Shown piece by piece: positions 1 through 6,540 of a stretch of DNA of 9,574 bases. Each line of letters opens with the position of its first letter. Positions within the stretch are counted from its first letter, which is position 1. The DNA comes from an uncultured Eubacteriales bacterium (lineage in GTDB: Bacteria > Bacillota > Clostridia > Oscillospirales > CAG-272). A program made the position numbers and the translations under genes. The stretch lies in NCBI GenBank assembly GCA_934503195.1, contig CAKSVM010000108.1, positions 1 through 9,574 of the forward strand, written 5' to 3'. The notes under the pieces were generated by a model. That model saw only the letters and a list, made by a program, of their open reading frames with translations, ran no database searches and was not told where the DNA came from.

Positions 1-2
1 AT

Positions 3-974
3 CTTGTCGTGTCAAATCTGAGCGTAATCTTCATCCTCTGGTTCGGCTCGAAGAACATACTCGGAAACGGCTTCACCGCGTGGGATATCGCGGCTTTCAC
101 AACCTTCCTTTCCTGCTACGTGAAGCTCTCGGTGAAGTCCTCAAAGGCCGCCAAGCTCTTTAACTCGGTTCAGAAGGCCGAGGTCTCGTGGAAGCGCATC
201 AAGCCGATGATGAAGCCGCTAAAGGAGCTTGATCCGCTTGACATTTCCGCGTCCGAAAAGGTCACGATAACCGAGCTCGCCTTTACCTATGACGGTGGAG
301 AAGATATCTTCTCGGGACTTTCGGTCACGGCTAAGCCCGGCGATATCATCGGAATCACCGGACCTGTTGCCTGCGGAAAATCGACGCTCGGACGCGCGTT
401 CCTCTGCGAACGCCGATATCGCGGCTCGATAAAGTTCGGCGATTCGGAGCTTTCGGAGCTTCCGCCGAGGAAACTCGCCGCGACGGTCGGTTATCTCGGA
501 CACGATCCCGAACTCTTCGCCGACACGATAAAGGACAATGTCCTCTGCGGAGACGATGGTGACGCTGAGAAGTGGCTCAGACTTACCGCGCTCGACAAGG
601 AAGTCGACGAGATGGAAGAGAAAGCCGACACGGTCATCGGAAGCGGTGGAGTACGGCTTTCGGGTGGGCAGGCACAGAGACTCGCGCTCGCGAGAACGCT
701 CGCGCACGGCCGTCCGGTTATGATCCTCGACGATCCTTTCTCCGCGCTCGACCGCAGAACCGAGGACACGGTTTTTGAAAATCTCAGGGAATACGCGAAG
801 GACAAGGTCGTCTTCCTCATCTCGCACAGACTCTACCATTTCCCCGAAATGGACAGAGTTATCTTCATGGAGGATGGAAAGACGACTATCGGAACGCATG
901 ACGAGATCATGTCGATCCCGGCTTACCGTTCACTTTTCGAAAGTCAGATGGGAGGCAGTGAAAATGAAAACTGA
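3..974 (+). CDS. ABC exporter subunit with degenerate ATPase site (5' end outside window)
   Basis: This is the C-terminal part of an exporter-fold ABC half-transporter. The frame is open to the left edge, so the GTG at 9 is not the true start; most of the membrane domain is missing. Counting from that GTG, residues 1-45 are the last membrane segments and about 85-310 are the ATPase domain. Visible motifs are Walker A GPVACGKST (118-126), signature LSGGQ (217-221), Walker B MILDD (238-242), D-loop SALD and the H-loop His in ISHRL (His273). Two key residues deviate: the catalytic Glu after Walker B is Asp242, and the Q-loop Gln is His165 (LGHDPELF). In heterodimeric exporters such as TM287/288 this marks the subunit whose Walker motifs line the inactive nucleotide site. 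Its end overlaps the next gene by 11 nt (ATGAAAACTGA), so the two are translationally coupled. The substrate cannot be told from sequence; drug or lipid export is typical of the family. Confidence 0.93.
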   Translation, partial: LVVSNLSVIFILWFGSKNILGNGFTAWDIAAFTTFLSCYVKLSVKSSKAAKLFNSVQKAEVSWKRIKPMMKPLKELDPLDISASEKVTITELAFTYDGGEDIFSGLSVTAKPGDIIGITGPVACGKSTLGRAFLCERRYRGSIKFGDSELSELPPRKLAATVGYLGHDPELFADTIKDNVLCGDDGDAEKWLRLTALDKEVDEMEEKADTVIGSGGVRLSGGQAQRLALARTLAHGRPVMILDDPFSALDRRTEDTVFENLREYAKDKVVFLISHRLYHFPEMDRVIFMEDGKTTIGTHDEIMSIPAYRSLFESQMGGSENEN

Positions 975-2613
975 AAAAAGACGCGGAGTTTTCGCGGCGG
1001 TGCTTTCGGCCGCGGCGGCGCATAAACTACTCACAATCGGAACGCTTGCCTGCGTCATCGGATCGGTCATCGCGTCGCTAATTCCGCCGTTGGTGCTGGC
1101 TGACGTGATTGACGATCTCTCTGGCGGAATTCCGCTCGCGCTCTCGGCTGCGATAATCTATTTCGGCTCGCTTGCGCTTGAAGGTGTACTCTCGTCGGCG
1201 CAGGAATCGCTTCTCGAAATCTTCGGACAGAAGATGACGCACGCACTCCGCTCCGAGATGTCGGAAAAGCTGACAAAACTTCCGGCGAGAACGCTCGTCG
1301 ATCAGAATCCCGGCGAGGTCGCGGCGAGATTTTCGGGCGATGTTGACACGGTCGAATCGCTCTTCACGTCGGGAATCATCAGCATGGTCGCCGACGCCTG
1401 CCGGATAATCTCGATAATCGCGGTGATTGCCGTGAAGAATCCGGGACTCGCGATAATTCTTCTGCTCGTCCTGCCGTTCCTCGTCTTCTTTACGCGCAGA
1501 GTGCAGAAAAAGATGCTCGAAGCGCAGCTCGACAACCGACGCGCGGTCGCGGCGGTTTCGGGACGGGTTCCCGAGACGCTTCACAATATCCGCACAATCC
1601 GCGCGCTCGGACTTGAGGAGTACATGGAGAAAAGGTACGACAAGTGCATCGGAGCAAGCTACGCGGCGGTCGAGCGGACGAATTTCTACGACGCGGTTTA
1701 TTCCCCGGTAATTCTTGTGGTGAATGTTGTCGTCGTCGGAATCGTGATGCTGCTCTCGGCGTCTGGCGACGCGAAGATTCTGACGCTTTTCGGAATGTCG
1801 GTCGGAACGTCGGTCGGAATCATCAACTACATATCAAAAATCTTCGCGCCGATCGAGAGTCTTGGAATGGAGATCCAGACGATACAGTCGGCGATGGCCG
1901 GAGTGAAGCGGATCGATTCCTTTCTCTCGCAGGAGGAGCGTGACGCGCAGAATGGACACGAAGCGATGGCGAAGGGCGATGTCGTACTCTCGCACGTGAC
2001 CTTCGGATACGGTGAAAAGCGGGTTCTCGACGACCTTTCGTTTGAGGTGAAATCGGGCGAGCAGGTGACGCTCATCGGACGCACCGGAGCGGGGAAAAGC
2101 ACGGTTTTCAGACTGCTTCTCGGGCTTTATAAGCCGGAATCCGGAAAGCTCACGATCGGCGGAGTCGACGTATCGGAGATCACCGACAGCGAACGGCGGA
2201 AGACTATCGGATGCGTCGAGCAGAGGTTTTCGAAGGTTCCGGGAACCGTGCTTGACCAGATAACGCTCGGCGACCCGACGATAACGCGCGAAATGGCCGA
2301 AAAAGCGGCAAAGCTCGCCGGAATCGACCAGACGATAAACAGTTTTCCCGAAGGCTATGACACGCCCTGGTCGGACGGAATGTTTTCGCAGGGCGAGTGG
2401 CAGCTTCTGTCGATCGCGCGCGCGGCGGCGGCCGATCCGGCGGTGCTTCTGCTCGACGAGATTACGGCGAATCTCGACGCGCAGACCGAGGGGCGTGTGC
2501 TTGAGGTGCTTCGCCGTGCCTCAAAAGGACGCACGGTGCTTTCGATCTCGCACAGAATCTACGAAAATCTCGGTGGCCGTACAATCGAGATAAAAGCAAA
2601 GGCCGGAGTCTGA
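964..2613 (+). CDS. ABC exporter subunit, partner with catalytic Glu
   Basis: This is a 549-residue exporter-fold ABC half-transporter, the partner of the preceding subunit. The start at 964 (MKTEKRRGVF) is chosen because GGGAGG at 950-955 lies 8 nt upstream and the membrane domain begins at once; the frame is open further upstream but that lies inside the previous gene. Hydrophobic segments lie near residues 23-48, 58-78, 135-176 and 246-266; the ATPase domain is about 338-549. Motifs: Walker A GRTGAGKST (372-380), Q-loop Gln420, signature FSQGEWQ (474-480) in place of LSGGQ, Walker B LLLDE (Asp498, Glu499), D-loop ANLD, and H-loop His530. It therefore keeps the catalytic Glu but has an altered signature, complementary to its neighbour. 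The protein ends soon after the H-loop. It is the last gene of its operon and is followed by a terminator. The family is certain; the substrate is unknown. Confidence 0.95.
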   Translation: MKTEKRRGVFAAVLSAAAAHKLLTIGTLACVIGSVIASLIPPLVLADVIDDLSGGIPLALSAAIIYFGSLALEGVLSSAQESLLEIFGQKMTHALRSEMSEKLTKLPARTLVDQNPGEVAARFSGDVDTVESLFTSGIISMVADACRIISIIAVIAVKNPGLAIILLLVLPFLVFFTRRVQKKMLEAQLDNRRAVAAVSGRVPETLHNIRTIRALGLEEYMEKRYDKCIGASYAAVERTNFYDAVYSPVILVVNVVVVGIVMLLSASGDAKILTLFGMSVGTSVGIINYISKIFAPIESLGMEIQTIQSAMAGVKRIDSFLSQEERDAQNGHEAMAKGDVVLSHVTFGYGEKRVLDDLSFEVKSGEQVTLIGRTGAGKSTVFRLLLGLYKPESGKLTIGGVDVSEITDSERRKTIGCVEQRFSKVPGTVLDQITLGDPTITREMAEKAAKLAGIDQTINSFPEGYDTPWSDGMFSQGEWQLLSIARAAAADPAVLLLDEITANLDAQTEGRVLEVLRRASKGRTVLSISHRIYENLGGRTIEIKAKAGV

Positions 2614-2636
2614 CAGTTCCGGAAATACAAACCGAA

Positions 2637-2680
2637 AACGGGTATCCGCGAAACACGGATACCCGTTGGTTTTATTTTTT
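2637..2680 (+). terminator. Intrinsic terminator of the first ABC operon
   Basis: A perfect 12-bp stem, AACGGGTATCCG (2637-2648) with CGGATACCCGTT (2656-2667), encloses a 7-nt loop. It is followed by GG and a T-rich run to 2680 (TTTTATTTTTT). It lies 24 nt after the ABC stop codon. The converging minus-strand gene ends at 2714, and a run of four A (2635-2638) would give a short U run on the other strand, so weak bidirectional use is possible. Confidence 0.9.
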
Positions 2681-2713
2681 GTGTTTTTAATGTGGCTTTT
2701 ACCTACCGGAATT

Positions 2714-3766
2714 TCATTCAAGCTGCTTTTCAACCAGCTTGCGGTGCTCCTCACGCTCGCTTTCAGGTATGCCGAGCATATTGACTGCCTGATCGAAGGT
2801 GAGCGACGCGTTTTTCATTAAGTTGAGAACAGAGTTGAGAATTCCGCGCTTTTCGCCGATCTTACGGCCGCGCTCTTCGCCGATCGCAATGCCTTCGCGT
2901 CTTCCGTCACTTCTGCCAGTCTCAATTCCTCTGCGCCACGACTTCTCCAGCACGCCTTCGCTTATATTGCACATTTTCGCTACCTCCCCTTCAAACTTTT
3001 CCGACATCGATATGTCGAATTCTTCTGTGAGTATCTTCTTTTTCTCCGAAGCCTTTGCCTCGTTCGATAACAAAACTTCGAGAAGCTTCAAAATATTATT
3101 GTCCTGATTTTCCGGATCATCTCCGAGACAGATCATCACGGCGTTCATAAGATCGTAATGGCTTGGATCTTCCTTCACATCACCAATCAGCGGATATTCG
3201 TGAATTTTGTATCCCGTGATCGTATTCATACGATTCTTCGGCGGATTCATGCAGACCCAGATCGTATAAACCTTCTTGATGTTCTCGTAGTGTGCGTGAT
3301 CAAACCCGACTCCGCACTATGATGAAATCATACGGCTCATATAGTATATGCCGCGAGTTATCAGCGGATACGACTGATGGTATTTATTCTGCGCCTCTAC
3401 ATTTATGATAAGCTTTATCAGCCCGCCATCCTTCGGCGCGAGTGCATAGAATCTTATATCATAACGGATATTATTTTCATTCACCGAAGCGTCGTCATTT
3501 GAGAGTCCCTTGATCTGACGATTCGTCTGATCTGGATCGACTCCGATTCCACCGATTTCCGTAGTGCCTTCGATATACTTTTCCGCTATTTCGTTTACGT
3601 CGATATCCTTGTATTCCTCAAGGCAGGATTTCATTATCCACGCGAGGATTATATTCTCTGACAGAAGTCTTTTGCATGAATTATCGAGTTCCGCGCAAAG
3701 CTCGGTTGCGCCGAGTTCGGCGGCGAGTGAGTTTTCCATCGGGTCACCGGCTTTCATGGTTGTCAT
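2714..3766 (-). pseudogene. Rpn-family PD-(D/E)XK nuclease/putative transposase, interrupted by in-frame TAG
   Basis: This is a 350-codon gene of the 'recombination-promoting nuclease/putative transposase' family (PD-(D/E)XK fold), read right to left. The N-terminal 149 residues carry the nuclease core: Asp103 in RYDIRFYA and Glu124/Gln126 in INVEAQ, the D...ExQ form of the motif usual in this family. Next comes GIYYMSRMISS, a TAG at 3319-3317, and then the same frame resumes with CGVGFDHAHYENIKKVYTIW and runs to 2714. Both halves read as one protein, so a single nonsense codon, not a frameshift, breaks it. From memory, relatives have Gln after RMISS, which implies CAG to TAG. The C-terminal third has the charged Gly-rich repeats usual for the family (EGIAIGEERGRKIGEKRG). 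The start is uncertain: ATGs at 3766, 3757 and 3739 are all possible and none has a strong ribosome site. ATG 3250 lacks one too, so separate expression of the C-terminal half is unlikely. Confidence 0.88.
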
Positions 3767-3810
3767 TCCGGAAAAACACCGCTAAAGAGTCCGGTTGTCT
3801 ATCCACTTAC

Positions 3811-3839
3811 ATTATAGCATATTTTTGTGAACAATGCAA
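3811..3839 (-). promoter_or_regulatory. Sigma-A promoter of the nuclease/transposase pseudogene
   Basis: On the minus strand, TTGCAT (3839-3834) and TATAAT (3816-3811) are separated by exactly 17 bp. A TG one base before the -10 box makes it an extended -10 promoter. Transcription would begin near 3804, about 40 nt before the first candidate ATG. It faces away from the tetR promoter. Confidence 0.85.
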
Positions 3840-3854
3840 GAGATTTTTCCAATT

Positions 3855-3894
3855 TTTTCCGACTTTACGGAATATGCGACGATTCGTCGGAAAA
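3855..3894. other. Inverted repeats between the divergent promoters
   Basis: TTTTCCGAC (3855-3863) is repeated inverted as GTCGGAAAA (3886-3894), 9 bp perfect with a 22-nt gap. Nested within this span is CGACGA-T-TCGTCG (3877-3889), a perfect 6-bp palindrome around one base. The span ends 13 bp before the tetR -35 box. The A/T flanks are on the wrong sides for an intrinsic terminator, so a protein-binding site or a remnant of a mobile end is more plausible. The role is unknown. Confidence 0.5.
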
Positions 3895-3907
3895 TCCGGA
3901 AATCCTC

Positions 3908-3936
3908 TTGACAAATCGTATCCGTCGTGATATAAT
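3908..3936 (+). promoter_or_regulatory. Consensus sigma-A promoter of the tetR gene
   Basis: TTGACA (3908-3913), a 17-bp spacer and TATAAT (3931-3936) match consensus at every box position. TG at 3928-3929 adds an extended -10. The start of transcription is expected near 3943. Such a strong promoter would normally need repression, which fits the operators immediately downstream. Confidence 0.93.
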
Positions 3937-3963
3937 ATAACAGTGCTATATAACAGCGTTATA
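3936..3963 (+). promoter_or_regulatory. Tandem palindromic operators, probably for TetR autorepression
   Basis: Two 15-bp units start 13 bp apart and share a TA. They are TATAACAGTGCTATA (3936-3950) and TATAACAGCGTTATA (3949-3963). The second has perfect 6-bp arms (TATAAC/GTTATA) around AGC; the first has one mismatch. They start at the last base of the -10 box, cover the predicted transcription start, and end at the Shine-Dalgarno site, so a bound repressor would block the promoter. Binding by the adjacent TetR protein is inferred from position. Confidence 0.75.
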
Positions 3964-3977
3964 AAGGAGGTGCGCCG

Positions 3978-4595
3978 ATGAGCGCAGATGAAAACACCAC
4001 TCTTGAAAAAATTCTTTCGTCAGCGAAGGCCGAATTCCTTGAAAAGGGATTCAAATCGGCGTCGCTCCGCAATATAGTCAAGGAGGCCGGAGTCACGACC
4101 GGCGCGTTCTACGGCTATTTCAAAAGCAAGGAAGAACTCTTCGACGCGCTTGTCGACGAGCAGTATCGTGTCTTTGTCGGGATGTACAACGACACGCAGA
4201 ATGAGTTCGCTCACCTCCCGCCCGAAAAGCAGATGTCGGGCATGGGAGAGCTTTCGGGCGAATGTCTCGGCCGGATGATGGAATACGCCTACAGGCACAA
4301 GGATATCTTCCATCTCATCCTCTCCGCGTCCGAGGGGACGAAGTACGAAAACATGGTTCACGAAATGGTTGAGGTCGAGATAAAGGCGACTCACGATTTT
4401 GCCGCAGTGATCGAAAGTCTCGGCCACTCGAAATACGAGATGGATCCGACGCTTGAACATATTCTGGTCAGCGGTATGTTCTCGGCTTTCTTTGAGATGA
4501 TCATCCACGACGTTCCATACGAAAAAGCGACCGTTTATCTCTCCGAGCTTCGCGAATTCTACACCGCGGGCTGGAAAAAAATAATGGGGTTCTGA
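3978..4595 (+). CDS. TetR/AcrR-family transcriptional regulator
   Basis: This is a 205-residue TetR-family repressor, the usual length for the family. Residues about 8-55 form the DNA-binding domain: a helix with AEFLEKGFKSASLRNI, then the turn and recognition helix VKEAGVTTGAFYGYFKSKEE, which matches the family pattern (GVTxGAFYxYFxSKEEL). The C-terminal 150 residues are the variable ligand and dimer domain, from which no ligand can be read. The ATG at 3978 is supported by AAAGGAGG (3963-3970) 7 nt upstream. The gene lies 173 bp before two same-strand ABC transporter genes with no clear terminator between, so it probably controls them and may be partly cotranscribed. The tandem palindromes at its own promoter suggest autorepression. 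I found no copy of the TATAAC-type operator in the ABC leader, so control of the ABC pair could be by readthrough or by a different site. Confidence 0.95.
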   Translation: MSADENTTLEKILSSAKAEFLEKGFKSASLRNIVKEAGVTTGAFYGYFKSKEELFDALVDEQYRVFVGMYNDTQNEFAHLPPEKQMSGMGELSGECLGRMMEYAYRHKDIFHLILSASEGTKYENMVHEMVEVEIKATHDFAAVIESLGHSKYEMDPTLEHILVSGMFSAFFEMIIHDVPYEKATVYLSELREFYTAGWKKIMGF

Positions 4596-4610
4596 AAGCG
4601 TGAACCTCAT

Positions 4611-4736
4611 AATTTATCGGATGAAGTTAGCCTTTGCTAACGTATCGGATATCCGGAAGGAAACTCCCTTCCATATCATAGGAAACGCTGATTTAAGGTT
4701 GTTTTCACGTTAAAACTCCAATTATTCAGCGTATCC
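4611..4736 (+). promoter_or_regulatory. Structured leader upstream of the ABC pair, several inverted repeats
   Basis: This non-coding stretch holds, in order: GTTAGC-CTTT-GCTAAC (4626-4641); a direct repeat TATCGGAT (4615-4622 and 4643-4650); the perfect palindrome CGGATATCCG (4646-4655); GGAAGG-AAACTC-CCTTCC (4655-4672); and a longer-range stem ACGCTGA (4685-4691) with TCAGCGT (4726-4732), extended outward by GGA/TCC past one mismatch. Inside the last stem, GTTTT (4701-4705) can pair with AAAAC (4712-4716). No U run follows any of these, so none is a convincing terminator, and I see no clear sigma-A promoter. Operators and/or a folded 5' leader are likely; I do not recognise a named riboswitch. 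Confidence 0.55.
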
Positions 4737-4768
4737 CATAAATTATCAATTTTAAGGAGGCTTTTCCC

Positions 4769-6538
4769 TTGAAAAAACAATCCGATCTTTCAAGACTGAT
4801 GAGCTACGCGGGCGGGTACAGATTTCTGACCTACGCCTCGTGGATCCTGTCGGCCATAAGCGCGCTGGTCGCGCTGCTTCCGTTCTGGTATATATTCCGG
4901 ATAATCAAGGAAGTACTCGACGTCGCGCCGGACTTTGACCGCGCGACGGGACTTGTGCATTACGGCGTTATGGCGATGCTCTTCGCGATCCCTTCGTTCC
5001 TCATTTATATCGGCGCGCTCTTATGCTCGCATCTTTCGGCCTTCCGCGTCGCGACGAATATGCGGCTTGAGGTCACAGAGCATATCGCGAAGCTGCCGCT
5101 CGGATTCGTCGACAGCTTCGGAAGCGGAAAGCTCCGCAAGATAATAAACGACAGCACCGGAGCCACCGAAACCTTCCTCGCGCATCAGCTTCCCGACAAA
5201 TACGGCGCGATAGCGACCCCGATCGGGCTTCTCGTCCTGCTTCTCGCGTTTGACTGGCGTCTCGGGCTTCTGAGCCTTGTTCCGGTCTTCCTTGGATTCG
5301 CGATTATGGCGACGATGACCGGAAAACGGATGGCCGAGGAAATGCGTCAGTACGGAAACGCGCTCGCCACGATGTCAAACGAGGCGGTCGAGTATGTCCG
5401 CGGAATTCCGGTCGTTAAAACCTTCGGTCAGTCGGTCTTCTCCTTCAAGAAATTCAAGGGAACGATCGACGAGTACGAAAAGTGGGTCGTCGCTTACACA
5501 ACCGAGCTGAGACTCCCGATGATGTTCTACACCGCCGCGATAAACGGCGTCTTCGCCTTCCTGATCGCGGGCGCGCTCCTCTTCACGGCAAACGGCGTGA
5601 CGAATGAGTTCATCCTCAATCTCATTTTCTACATAATCATAACTCCCGTAATCTCGCTGACCCTCACAAAGATCATGTACATGAGCGAGAACAACATGAT
5701 CGTCGCCGACGCGCTCTCCAGAATCGACTCGGTACTCGACGCCGCGCCGATGAGCGTTTCGGAAAATCCGAAGCATCCCGCCGATTCGTCGGTCGAGCTT
5801 TCGGACATTCATTTCAGCTACGACGGCAAGAATGAAGTTATAAGCGGCGTCTCAATGAAGATCGGCGCGGGTCAGACCGTCGCCTTCGTCGGCCCGTCGG
5901 GCGGAGGAAAATCGACGCTCGCCAGCCTCATTTCGCGCTTCTTCGACGTTCAGAGCGGTTCGATTAAAATCGGCGGTGCCGACGTCCGCGATATAAAGAA
6001 GGAAGAGCTTATGGAGACCGTCTCGTTCGTCTTCCAGAACAGCAAGCTCATCAAGGCGTCGATTCTCGAAAACGTCCGGATGGGAAAGCCTGACGCGACA
6101 AATGAGGAGGTCATGGCGGCTCTCGAAGCGGCTCAGTGCGGCGACATAATCGAAAAATTCCCCGACGGCGTGAATACCGTCATCGGAACCAAGGGAGTTT
6201 ACCTCTCGGGCGGCGAGGGACAGCGGATCTCGATCGCCCGCGCGATACTGAAGAATTCCCCGATCATAATCCTCGACGAGGCGACCGCCTTCGCGGATCC
6301 CGACAACGAAGCCAAGGTTCAGGCGGCGTTTGCCGAGCTTGCGAAGGGGCGGACGGTCATCATGATCGCGCATCGCCTCTCGACAATCGCCAACGCTGAC
6401 CGGATCTACGTCATAAAGGACGGCAAGGTCGCCGAGAGCGGAAAGCGCGACGAACTCTGCGATAGGAACGGACTTTTCGCGAAGATGTGGGCCGATTATC
6501 AGGCCTCGGTCGAGTGGAAGGTCGCAAAGGAGGGTTAA
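4769..6538 (+). CDS. Exporter-fold ABC half-transporter, IrtA/YbtP-like subunit
   Basis: This is a 589-residue membrane-ATPase fusion. The start is TTG at 4769, supported by AAGGAGG (4754-4760) 8 nt upstream; no ATG lies before the first membrane helix. Hydrophobic segments lie near residues 20-45, 66-90, 148-180, 255-275 and 280-300. The ATPase domain (about 342-570) has Walker A GPSGGGKST (375-383), Q-loop Gln423, signature LSGGEGQ (479-485), Walker B IIILDE (Asp503, Glu504) and H-loop His535, all intact. Two features recall exporter-fold siderophore importers (IrtAB, YbtPQ): SGKLRKIINDSTGATETFLA (119-138) and an unusual D-loop, ATAFADPDNE, where most exporters have SALD. That link is pattern recognition, not a search result. 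With the next gene it should form a heterodimer in the cytoplasmic membrane. Alternative: an ordinary multidrug exporter under TetR control. Confidence 0.94.
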   Translation: MKKQSDLSRLMSYAGGYRFLTYASWILSAISALVALLPFWYIFRIIKEVLDVAPDFDRATGLVHYGVMAMLFAIPSFLIYIGALLCSHLSAFRVATNMRLEVTEHIAKLPLGFVDSFGSGKLRKIINDSTGATETFLAHQLPDKYGAIATPIGLLVLLLAFDWRLGLLSLVPVFLGFAIMATMTGKRMAEEMRQYGNALATMSNEAVEYVRGIPVVKTFGQSVFSFKKFKGTIDEYEKWVVAYTTELRLPMMFYTAAINGVFAFLIAGALLFTANGVTNEFILNLIFYIIITPVISLTLTKIMYMSENNMIVADALSRIDSVLDAAPMSVSENPKHPADSSVELSDIHFSYDGKNEVISGVSMKIGAGQTVAFVGPSGGGKSTLASLISRFFDVQSGSIKIGGADVRDIKKEELMETVSFVFQNSKLIKASILENVRMGKPDATNEEVMAALEAAQCGDIIEKFPDGVNTVIGTKGVYLSGGEGQRISIARAILKNSPIIILDEATAFADPDNEAKVQAAFAELAKGRTVIMIAHRLSTIANADRIYVIKDGKVAESGKRDELCDRNGLFAKMWADYQASVEWKVAKEG

Positions 6539-6540
6539 TT

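Noticed and set aside
2714..3250. C-terminal half of the nuclease/transposase as a separate 178-residue gene
   Set aside because: It is in the same frame as the upstream half, conserved sequence lies between them, and its ATG has no ribosome site. It is one broken gene.
3317..3319. Stop-codon recoding of TAG to Gln as the main explanation
   Set aside because: No other gene here carries an in-frame TAG and no suppressor tRNA is visible. A single nonsense mutation is simpler. It is left as a check, not a claim.
4020..4610. 196-codon open frame on the minus strand
   Set aside because: It lies antisense to the clear TetR gene, has no ribosome site or recognisable domain, and is explained by the codon use of the real gene.
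4655..4672. GGAAGG/CCTTCC hairpin as a terminator after tetR
   Set aside because: The stem is only 6 bp and is followed by ATATCATA with no T run, so it was kept only as part of the structured leader.
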